A stretch of 64,000 bases of DNA from Limnomonas spitsbergensis (Eukaryota; Chlorophyta; Chlorophyceae; Chlamydomonadales), in NCBI GenBank assembly GCA_037349105.1, contig JAYJMM010000069.1:682001-746000 (forward strand), given 5' to 3'. The position numbers and the translations under genes were made by a program. This document shows, one piece after another, positions 45,401-56,700 of this stretch (positions are counted from its first letter, which is position 1; each line of letters begins with the position of its first letter). The notes under the pieces are model-generated. The model was not told the origin of the DNA and did not search any database. It worked only from the letters and a program-made list of their open reading frames with translations.

Positions 45401-48400
45401 CTTCCTTGTCATGATATTTGTATTGGGGGGGGTGGAAGAGCATGCAGAGGAGGTGAGCCTTTTCCGGGATCCTGCGAGGCGGCGATTTTTAGAGCCCCCC
45501 TCCGGATCCTAGGTCTGTGTTTGTATGGGGGGGAGGGCCAACGCGCATAATTTGAGTCTCCCAGAGGGGACCCACAAATTGTGTGTGCCTGAGGCAGAGC
45601 GGGAAGGTAGATAGAAAGAAAGCTATGCCCTGCGGGGAGCGTGTGAGTTCAGGAAACGGCGCAGCCTGGGTCAAAGTCACATCCATTAGCGTTACCGTTA
45701 GCAGGGAGTAGACACCAGCAAGCCAAGGGAGCGGTGGTGGTCGGCAAGGGAGACGCAACCAAGCCAAGGGCGGGATCATTGCTTGCTTTCACTGGGGGCC
45801 TTGTCTGTTATGTAAATTTTCCGTTTGGCCACCTCTGGGGTAGTTGTGACAAAATGCCATGCGGCCGGTGGTCCCATCAGCTGGGCTAGCAGCACCAGGC
45901 TTTCTCTCGCTTTGTTTGAACTCTTCTTTGTTCGAACTTTGACCCCCAAACGAGACCTTACAAATTGAACGGGAATGTTGAAATGCTATGCCCGGTAGAA
46001 TATCTTGTAGCTAAATTGCAGTTGAAGCACGCTAATATACGCTTGTAATAATGTGCCTACAATACCGATAATGTGCTAATAAATATGCTGTTAATATGCT
46101 GATCATTTGAGCACGCTAAAATGTGCAGTATTGGGGCCGCCTTCTGCAAGCAGGGGCCCGCCACCCTCCCTTTCTATCTGATCGAAACCTCAAGCCGCTG
46201 TGCACCTCTGCTGACAGGTACTACAGCATCGGCAGCAGTACACTGCAGTACGACAATGGGCCTGCCACAGACGGTGAGGCTGGCATTCCGTGTCATGCAT
46301 TATGTGTGATGTGCACCTGGTGGCAGTGTGCTCTTCCTCGCTTGCGTGTGAGCGGTGTGCCATCCAGTTTTATCACACACAAAAAGCAGCACCTGTGGAA
46401 CCCCTTTTGCTGCGTAACGCCGTTTCCCGGGCTGCTGTGCTGCTCTACCTCAAATTGCTTGTTCACCTGGTGAAGAAGTATATACCATCGCATTGGGCTG
46501 GCTCCTGGTTGCTCGCAGTTATATGATCCAGGAGTTAACATCAAGGCCTGGCTTTTAATGTTACTATTAATCAAGCAAGGCTCTACTCTCAACCCTCAAA
46601 TTTAACTCCAACCCTAAACTCTCAACCCCAACCCTCAATTCCAACCTTAAACCCCAACCCTCAACTCTCAACCCTCAACCCCAGCCCACAACCCCAACCC
46701 TCAATTCTCAGTTCTCAACCCCAACCCTCAATTCTCAACCCCAGCCCTCAACCCCAACCCTCAACCCCAACCCTCAACCCCAGCCCTCAACCTTAACCCC
46801 AGCCCCAACCCTCAACCCCAACCCACAACCGTCAACCGTCAATCCCCCTGCAGGCCCCGAAGGCGCCTCTTGGACCTGGCTGTACCCGTATCACTACGCG
46901 CCCCTTATGGCGGACTTGTCACGACACTGCGGCCGCATGCATCCCCGTCACAAGGGCGTGCTCGCGGGCAATGTCGCCATGCGCAGGTGGGCAGCAGGGC
47001 CCCGTCACCAACGGGGCTTAATGTTTATGGCGTAGGTTGAGTTCATGAAGGCGGGTATGATGCACACAGTGGTGAGGATGCATGTGACCTCCAATCAAGG
47101 TTGAGGGCACCTGGTAAGTGCTGGGTGGGGTGTGTGTGGGGGGGGGTGGGGTCCAGTGCTTGTTTTGATGTGTGCCAAGTTACCACCTTTGGGGGGCCAA
47201 CAGGCACCCCACACCGGGCGGACGAGGACCAAAGCTGAGCCCTAGGGCACAGGGCTTGTTGCACCAAGCCTAAGAAGCCGCTGTTCGACATGTAGCTGAA
47301 GTGTGCTGGAAGCTGAAGTGTAGCTGAATCATCGTAAAACATCAGTCCAGGGGTTTCATATCGCTACCCATAGCCCAAAACACTGAACCCTGAATTATGT
47401 ATGCCCCTCGACGCCTGTCGGACCCGGCAGGATCCAATGCGCCCAACATGTGGCTGCCTCCTGCTTGCAGGTGTCTGGTGGATGTGTGTCAGGCCTCCCC
47501 GTTGGACTGGGCGCCAGCGGACGGGCCAGTGCGCCCTCTTCTACAGCTCATGAGCGTACTGCCACCACGCAGGTGAGGGGACGAGGGTGTAACCACCATG
47601 CAGGTGAGGGTCTGAGGGTGTACTGCGGCCACCACGCAGGTGAGGGGTTGAGGGTGTACTGCCACCACGCAGGTGAGGGGACGAGGGTGTACTGCCACCA
47701 TGCAGGTGAGGGGACGAGGGTGTACTGCCACCACGTGAGGGGACGAGGGTGTAACCACCATGCAGGTGAGGGTCTGAGGGTGTACTGCGGCCACCACGCA
47801 GGTGAGGGGTTGAGGGTGTACTGCCACCACGCAGGTGAGGGGACGAGGGTGTACTGCCACCACGCAGGTGAGGGGACGAGGGTGTAACCACCATGCAGGT
47901 GAGGGGACGAGGGTGTACTGCCACCATGCAGGTGAGGGGTTGAGGGTGTACTGCCACCACGCAGGTGAGGGGACGAGGGTGTAACCACCATGCAGGTGAG
48001 GGTCTGAGGGTGTACTGCGGCCACCACGCAGGTGAGGGGTTGAGGGTGTACTGCCACCACGCAGGTGAGGGGACGAGGGTGTACTGCCACCACGCAGGTG
48101 AGGGGACGAGGGTGTAACCACCATGCAGGTGAGGGGACGAGGGTGTACTGCCACCATGCAGGTGAGGGGTTGAGGGTGTACTGCCACCACGCAGGTGAGG
48201 GGACGAGGGTGTAACCACCATGCAGGTGAGGGTCTGAGGGTGTACTGCGGCCACCACGCAGGTGAGGGGTTGAGGGTGTACTGCCACCACGCAGGTGAGG
48301 GGACGAGGGTGTACTGCCACCATGCAGGTGAGGGGTTGAGGGTGTAACCACCATGCAGGTGAGGGGACGAGGGTGTACTGCCACCATGCAGGTGAGGGGT

Positions 48401-50727
48401 TGAGGGTGTAGCCACCATGCAGGTGAGGGGACGAGGGTGTAACCACCATGCAGGTGAGGGGTTGAGGGTGTAACCACCATGCAGGTGAGGGGACGAGGGT
48501 GTAACCACCATGCAGGTGAGGGGACGAGGGTGTACTGCCACCATGCAGGTGAGGGGTTGAGGGTGTAACCACCATGCAGGTGAGGGGTTGAGGGTGTACT
48601 GCCACCACGCAGGTGAGGGGTTGAGGGTGTAACCACCATGCAGGTGAGGGGACGAGGGTGTACTGCCACCATGCAGGTGAGGGGACGAGGGTGTAACCAC
48701 CATGCAGGTGAGGGGACGAGGGTGTAACCACCATGCAGGTGAGGGGACGAGGGTGTACTGCCACCATGCAGGTGAGGGGTTGAGGGTGTAACCACCATGC
48801 AGGTGAGGGGACGAGGGTGTAACCACCATGCAGGTGAGGGGACGAGGGTGTAACCACCATGCAGGTGAGGGGACGAGGGTGTACTGCCACCATGCAGGTG
48901 AGGGGACGAGGGTGTACTGCCACCATGCAGGTGAGGGGACGAGGGTGTACTGCGGCCACCACGCAGGTGAGGGGTTGAGGGTGTACTGCCATCACACAGG
49001 TGAGGGGTTGAGGGTGTACTGCCACCACGCAGGTGAGGGGACGAGGGTGTACTGCCACCACGCAGGTGAGGGGACGAGGGTGTAACCACCATGCAGGTGA
49101 GGGGACGAGGGTGTACTGCGGCCACCACGCAGGTGAGGGGACGAGGGTGTACTGCCACCACGCAGGTGAGGGGACGAGGGTGTACTGCCATCACACAGGT
49201 GAGGGGTTGAGGGTGTACTGCCACAACACAAGCAAGGGGTTGAGGGTGTACTGCTATCACACAGGTGAGGGGTTGAGGGTGTACTGCCACAACACAAGCA
49301 AGGGGTTGAGGGTGTACTGCCATCACACAGGTGAGGGGTTGAGGGTGTACTGCCACAACACAAGTGAGGGGTTGAGAGTGTACTGTCATCACACAGGTGA
49401 GGGGTTGAGAGTGTACTGTCATCACACAAGTGAGGGGTTGAGGATGTACTGCCATCACACAGGTGAGGGGTTGAGGGTGTACTGCCACCTCGCAGGTGAG
49501 TAAGCAGAACGCTGGCCATGAGTTAAATATATACCGTATACAAATTCGTGTACTTCAGAAGTACACTTCAAGCACATGTTATTGATGTACACGTAATCAA
49601 TGGTGCAAACGAGGTGCACACAAGTGTTGGTGTGATTTTGGTATACTTGACAAGTACACCTTGATCGCACAGCCATCGGGGACAGCCAGTTCGCTTCAGC
49701 CTGACCTTCAGCATACAATAAGCTAAACTGGGGGCATGAAGGCACCTGCGTTATTATCTTGTTGGGTTACCCTCTGAATTTGTCAACGACTCAGTAGCAT
49801 GGGCCAAAATCCTGTACTGCAGAAGTCCACCTTGAACTTCCATAGTATGGCCTGAAAGAAGCCAGTATGAGCCTGGTACCAACCGCACCCTGGTACCAAC
49901 CGCACCCTGGTACCAACCGCACCCTGGTACCAACCGCACCCTGGTACCAACCGCACCCTGGTACCAACCGCACCCTGGTACCAACCGCACCCTGGTACCA
50001 ACCGCACCCTGGTACCAACCGCACCCTGGTACCAACCGCACCCTGGTACCAACCGCACCCTGGTACCAACCGCACCCTGGTACCAACCGCACCCTGGTAC
50101 CAACCGCACCCTGGTACCAACCGCACCCTGGTACCAACCGCACCCTGGTACCAACCGCACCCTGGTACCAACCGCACCCTGGTACCAACCGCACCCTGGT
50201 ACCAACCGCACCCTGGTACCAACCGCACCCTGGTACCAACCGCACCCTGGTACCAACCGCACCCTGGTACCAACCGCACCCTGGTACCAACCGCACCCTG
50301 GTACCAACCGCACCCTGGTACCAACCGCACCCTGGTACCAACCGCACCCTGGTACCAACCGCACCCTGGTACCAACCGCACCCTGGTACCAACCGCACCC
50401 TGGTACCAACCGCACCCTGGTACCAACCGCACCCTGGTACCAACCGCACCCTGGTACCAACCGCACCCTGGTACCAACCGCACCCTGGTACCAACCGCAC
50501 CCTGGTACCAACCGCACCCTGATACCTCCTCTGGCCCCTTGTTCTCTGCTACTGCTGGAGTTCCTTCTCTTCCTGCAGTGCTGTTTAAGCCCACTGTTCC
50601 CCTCTGCTGCTGCTGCTGCTGTTTCTGCTTCTGCTGCTGCAGTACTGCCAACCGTCTCTGTTCTCTGCTGCTGCTGCTGCTCCCGCTGCTGCTGTTGCTC
50701 CAGCAGTGCTGCCAAAGCCCAATGACC

Positions 50728-50762
<35 letters not shown>

Positions 50763-53700
50763 TGCTGTTGCTGCCAATGACCAATGCCCCCTGTTGTTAC
50801 TATTGTTGCTGCTGTAGTGCTGCTTAAGCACCATGCCCCCTGCTCCTATTGCAGTGCTGCTAAGGCTCTTCCCATGCAGCTTGCGAGCATGTTACAGCTG
50901 GCTCAAGACATTGACAGCAGCGACAGCGAAGGGGAGCGCCCAATGCCAACGCTGCCAGGAGGCCATCGGGGGGCGCTGGGGGGCGGCGGTCGGCGGGGGG
51001 CGATCGGTGGTAGAGGAGCGGCACAGTCGGGACGCGGCGGACGTGGCGGCGGCCAGGCGGTGAACCGCTTTAGCGACATTGCAGGTGGGTTGGGGATAGT
51101 CAGGCAGGGAGGGGCGGGGGGGCTGGATCCCTCAGCCTCACCCTCACCCTCGCCTCGTACGTACCCATGCCCAGTCCAATCACGTTTTCATTTGTTGTAA
51201 GTGGCTCACCTACCAATCTTACCTATTAATCTTACCCACCAATCTTCCCGACTTGGTGGCACATCCACCCTTCTCACCCACCCTTCTCACCCACCAATCT
51301 TACCCACCTGGTGGGTCACCCACCCTTTTCACCCATTAATCTTACCACCTGGTGGCTCACCCACCCTGCTCACCCACCAATCTTACCCACCTGTTTCCCC
51401 CCCGGGATATATTCCTCCAGGTTTGTCAGTGGTGCAGCTATACGCCTAAATTAGTGCACATTGCGTCCACATCCCTTATCAAGTTCTCACACACAAGCAC
51501 ACGCAGCTGGCGATGTCGCTCAGCCTGCCTACCTTTGTTGCCCTCCACTCCATATGGGAGGTTGCTGACCTCCCTGCCCTGGAGTCACTATTTATTCTTC
51601 TGGTAACACCCTCTGGTAGTCACCCGCAATGTCACATAGGGGATTAATTCCTGTTGGTAAATCCCGATGTTTTAGGGGGTTACACTAATGCTTAAACTTC
51701 CTACTTACGACACCCTATGTTTTAGGGGCTTACACTTGTGGTAATAGCCCCCTTTGTTATGCGGGGGTTCCATTCCTGGTTATGACTCCCCCTGATGATC
51801 ATATCTTTATATATGATTCCTGATGACCATCAATGACCCAACCCTACCCCAGGTGTTGCTGAAGAAGAGGAGGAAGCAGACGCCGAGGAAGCGGCAGCCG
51901 GCAGCAGCGAGGAGGATCAGATCCTGTCCACCAGGCAAGTGTGATGGCTTGGATCCTAGATCCAGGCTTCTGTGATCTTAGATCTTATCCAGCTAAGTAG
52001 CCAAGGCAGCACAATACGGCACGATATGCAGGTTGCAAATTCAGGCTAAGCTGGATTGCACCACCTTGGTAGCACGATAGGGGACTGGCTCAGCTGGATT
52101 GTGCAACGATGGCACCTGGTCATGTGTGGGGGGGGGGGAGCCCACTCCCTCACATACATGCTCGCAGCTTGGCCCCCTTTGGTACCCTAGGAGCCCTGGG
52201 ACGCCATCCAGCTAGGCCCGGTCTCACTAGTTATATCATGACTTGTAATCTGCGTTGGCCACGTGTCTCCTATTACCTGTGTAGGTTATGTCTAGGTCTC
52301 TGCTGCTGCTTTCCCTTGTTCATGAATATAAGAAAGCTACACCCAGTGGGTTTATTTGGGGTTTAGGAAGCAGCGTAGGAACAGCCAGGGACAAAGCTGA
52401 AGCTATAAATACATTAATAAGGTTTATTTCCCCTCTTGAATATCTTGTTGGTTGTCCTATGACGACCACCTCTAAAAGTCTGAAGTTTGAAATGTAATGG
52501 AATTGCCGGTTTGAACTCGTAGGGGGGAAAAGTGTCGGTTTCTACTCTGGATTTTGAAATGCAGGGGAGTGGCCGGCTTAAACATGTCGCTTCATTTTCT
52601 CTCTGAGTGCCCCCGCTGTTCCCCCCACCTGCAGGTTTGGAAGCGTGCGTGAAGTCGCGGGTGATGTGTCCATGGTGCTTGCACTGCTGGCGCGGGAGAT
52701 CAGCAAGGCCTTCCCCTCCGACATTGAGAAGCTGGTGGACATCAGCGGTGAGGGGGGGTGAATGGTTGGAGGGGGGAGGGGGGGGGAGGGGGGCGGTGAT
52801 TGGTGGGTTGGAGGGGGAGGGGGGGGGGGGTGAATAGTTGTAGGGGGGAAGGGGGGGGCGGTGATTGGTGGGGGGGAGGGGGGGTGCGGTGACTGCGGAG
52901 GAGGAGGAGGGGGGGGGTGACTGGTGAGAGGGGGAGGGGGGGGGGGGGGGGGTGATTGGTGCTGGAGAGGGGGGGGCGCAGTGACTGCGGAGGAGGAGGA
53001 GGGGGTGGTGACTGGTGGGAGGGGTGGGGGGTGGGTGGGGGTGCGGTGATTGGTGGGGGGAGCGCAGTGACTGCGAAGGAGGAGGAGGGGGGTGAATGGT
53101 GGGAGAGGGGGGGGATTGGTGGGGGGAGCGCAGTGACTGCGAAGGAGGAGGAGGGGGGTGAATGGTGGGAGGGGGGGGGATTGGTGGGGGGAGCGCAGTG
53201 ACTGCGAAGGAGGAGGAGGGGGGGGGTGACTGGTGGGAGAGGGGGATTGGTGCTTGGGAGGGGGGATTGGTATCACATTTGCGGCACCATGGCGCTGGTA
53301 CGACCACCTCTCGCGGTGGTCGTGGGCTCGATTCCGCTCGAACGCCACTTCCCGAGGGACTTAGAAACCCTTGCGCTTAGTCAGGAAAGAGTGGTACGGC
53401 ACCACTATAATATAACCAATGGGGCTGTCTAAAGCTGCGGCCTAGGGACGCCCCAACCCATCACGCCTCCTGCTTCGGCGGAGGAGTAATCTTTCTTTCT
53501 TTCTTCTGGGGAGGGGGAGCGCAGTGACTGCGGAGGAGGAGGGGGGGTGACTGGTGGGAGGTGGGAGGTGGGAGGGGGAGGGGGAGGGGGGTGTCGGTGA
53601 CTGTTGGGGGGAGGGTTTAGAGCAGTGACTGCGGAGGAGGAGGAGGAGAAGGAGGAGGAGGAGGAGGAGGAGGGGGGGATTCCTGTGTTTGAGGTTTGGG

Positions 53701-56700
53701 GTTCAAGATACCCGTGAATTGCTGGCCATGCAGACACCCGTATACGGCATTTGAATCCCCTCCCTCGTATACAGGGATGATTTCATGATGACCTGCAATC
53801 CAAACCATCCACCTGAACTCCCAATCGCAGACTGTTTTCTGGTGTGGTCGATGGGTAATTCCTGTTTTTCTGAATCGGTGTCCCTCACCTCTAAACAATA
53901 GTCATAGTGAGGGAAGGCAAAGCACATCTGCATGACAACCCTAATACGATACCCGTATGGTACAGAACCGGTATTATGCCGGTATCATGCAGTATTATAC
54001 AAGCCCCACAAACGTTATCGATCCTCTGCAGGGCCCCAGATCCTCAGCAGGGTCCCTGATCATTGACTCATCATTGAAGGTGGTGACGGTCTGCTGGGCA
54101 AGTGTGTGAAGCCATGGGGTCGATTGTAGGTGCGACATGCACAACTGAAGTTGCCTGCTGACCTGACGCTGACCTGAAGCTAACATGAAGCTGTCCTGAA
54201 GCTGCCTGTCTTCTCCCTCTGCTCCAGGTAAGAAGCACCTGCACACTGCCGTGGTGAAGCTGGCACCCGCGGACCCCAGGCGCCTCGCGGAGGTCATCCG
54301 AGAGGCACTGCAGTGTGGGGCGCAACTGACGGTGATAGAGCAGGCAAGTAGGTGGGGGGCGGGGTGAGGAGTGGGAGGGGGGCATTCAAATCTAGTGAGT
54401 GTCTGAGTGGTTTTGTATTGAAGGTCTTTCGAGAGGCACTGTTGTGCGAGGCACAACTGATGGCAATAGAGCAGGTGAGGGGTGGGAGTGAGGGGTGGGA
54501 GTGAGGGGTGGGAGTGAGGGGTGGGAGTGAGGGGTGGGAGTGAGGGGTGGGAGTGAGGGGTGGGAGTGAGGGGTGGGAGTGAGGGGTGGGAGTGAGGGGT
54601 GGGAGTGAGGGGTGGGAGTGAGGGGTGGGAGTGAGGGGTGGGAGTGAGGGGTGGGAGTGAGGGGTGGGAGGGGGGCGATCAAAACCAGTGAGTGGTGATG
54701 GAGGTCATTCGAGGGGCACTGTAGCTGACAGTGATAGAACAGGTGAGTGGGTAGGGGGAGGGGGGAGGGGCACTGGTGAGGAGACGGTGCATTTCATGTG
54801 CCTTCAGCCTTTCCCTCAGGCATAAACGACCTTCATTCATCTCATGATCTACCCTCGGTGCGAAATCCCGCCTGAATACATGACTGACGTCAGGAAATTG
54901 ATGTCGATGTTCAAAACCAGCGATTCGCATTTCAATGTATTTCTCACTTCTAAAGAAAGGAGGAGGGCAGGCGAGGCACATTTACCGCGTGGCGCTTAAG
55001 CTACACTTCAGCTATAACCTGGCCTCTGGCTGGCAGAGCTTCGTGCAGCAAGCCCTGCTGTTTGGGAGCTTGCCCAGATGCCGGGCAAGGTTTATTCCCT
55101 TCGTGCTCAGTGGTTGTCACCTGGGAGCCCACTCAGGGGTCTGGTGTGCAACATCAGCATTGGTGATAGGGTGGGTGGGTATCAGGCAGGAGGGTGGGTG
55201 GGGTCAAGTAGGTGGGTGAGTGGGGGTCAAGTAGGTGGGTGGGTGGGGGTCAAGTAGATGGGTGGGTGGGGGTCAAGTAGTTGGGTGGGTGGGGGTCAAG
55301 TAGGTGGGTGGGTGGGGGTCAAGTAGTTGGGTGGGTGGGGGTCAAGTACTTGGGTGGGTGGGGGTCAAGTAGTTGGGTGGGGTGGGGTCAAGTAGGTGGG
55401 TGAGTGGGGGTCAAGTAGTTGGGTGGGTGGGGGTCAAGTATTTGGGTGGGTGGGGGTCAAGTAGGTGGGTGGGTTGGGGTCAAGTAGGTGGGTGGGTGGG
55501 GGTCAAGTAGTTGGGTGGGTGGGGGTCAAGTAGTTGGGTGGGTTGGGGTCAAGTAGGTGGGTGGGTGGGGGTCAAGTAGTTGGGTGGGTGGGGGTCAAGT
55601 AGGTGGGTGGGTGGGGGTCAAGTAGTTGGGTGGGTGGGGGTCAAGTATTTTGGTGGGTGGGGGTCAAGTAGTTGGGTGGGTGGGGGTCAAGTAGGTGGGT
55701 GGGTGGGGGTCAAGTAGTTGGGTGGGTGGGGGTCAATTAGTTGGGTGGGTGGGGGTCAATTAGGTGGGTGGGTATTAAGCAGGCTGGTGGTTGGGCAAGT
55801 GGATATCAGACAGTGCAGATGTGGCCGTGCACATTCTAAAGCCTGTCGCTGCTGGCCCTCAAGCACTGCGCTGACCACCGCAACCCTGCACCCTCCTCCT
55901 GCTAACGCTCCCTCCCACTGGACCTCTTGTCCGCCCCCAGCCCACCGCCCCCAGCCCATTGCCCAGAAGGCTGTTGCATTTGTTTTTAAACTAAAGATCG
56001 AAGAGTTCGTTTTGCCGTAGTTTGGAGGGATCCATGAATTTACTAATGTTCAATTATTGATGCCTGTTCTTCTGTCAGAAATCGATAGTTTGCCCTGAGG
56101 GCAGCATGAAAAGAAATTGTTGTATACCTGAGGGAGGGCAAATTAAATATACGGGACTCTGTTTGTGTGTCCCACAGGGCCGCAACGTCTTTCAGCCAGC
56201 TGACCTGCTGGCTCCTCAGGCTCTGCACATGAGTGCCTCGGCCGCCCTACCCCCCCCGTCAGCCCAGTACTGCAGCACAACAGGCGGCGGCAGTAGCGGC
56301 GGCGGCGGCGGGGCACCTGAGAAAATCAGCTCTGGATCCAGCGAGGCGCCCGGCGGCGCTGCGGAGATCGTCTGGAGGCTGCTTGTAGGGATGGGCGTGA
56401 AGTTGCTGGAAGACAGCGGCATGGGAGACAGCGGAAGAGGAGCTCTCACCAGGGATGATGGAGAAGCTACCGTGCTGGCGTCTGTTCCGCCGCCGCGGCG
56501 CTCCTCTGTATTCGGTGGAGCCCTGGGACTGGTAAATGTACAGCCTGTCATTGGTGGGATGCTCACTGTGCTGTGTAATGGCATGCCAGGCTGAGCTTCC
56601 CAATAATGCCTGGGGGGACTCCTAGACAGATGTCACAGGCTTAGGTCACGAGCTCATGTCACAGACCTATTTCACAGGCTCATGTCACAGACTTGGTTGT

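Noticed and set aside
47489..49488. Open frames of 446-646 codons on the minus strand
   Set aside because: Products of the donor-junction minisatellite; Pro/His/Cys/Trp-rich periodic translation in an XRN intron.
49754..50834. Open frames of 248-347 codons on both strands
   Set aside because: Created by the 17-bp repeat (17-residue period) and the adjoining CTG tract; open in several frames at once.
51507..51602. Possible extra XRN exon ([20 protein letters not shown])
   Set aside because: Its phase does not fit between exons 51084 and 51853, which join in phase without it; the frame that would fit has a stop.
52414..53348. 256- and 297-codon Pro/Ser-rich minus frames
   Set aside because: Complement of the GGA-rich low-complexity region between XRN exons 20 and 21.
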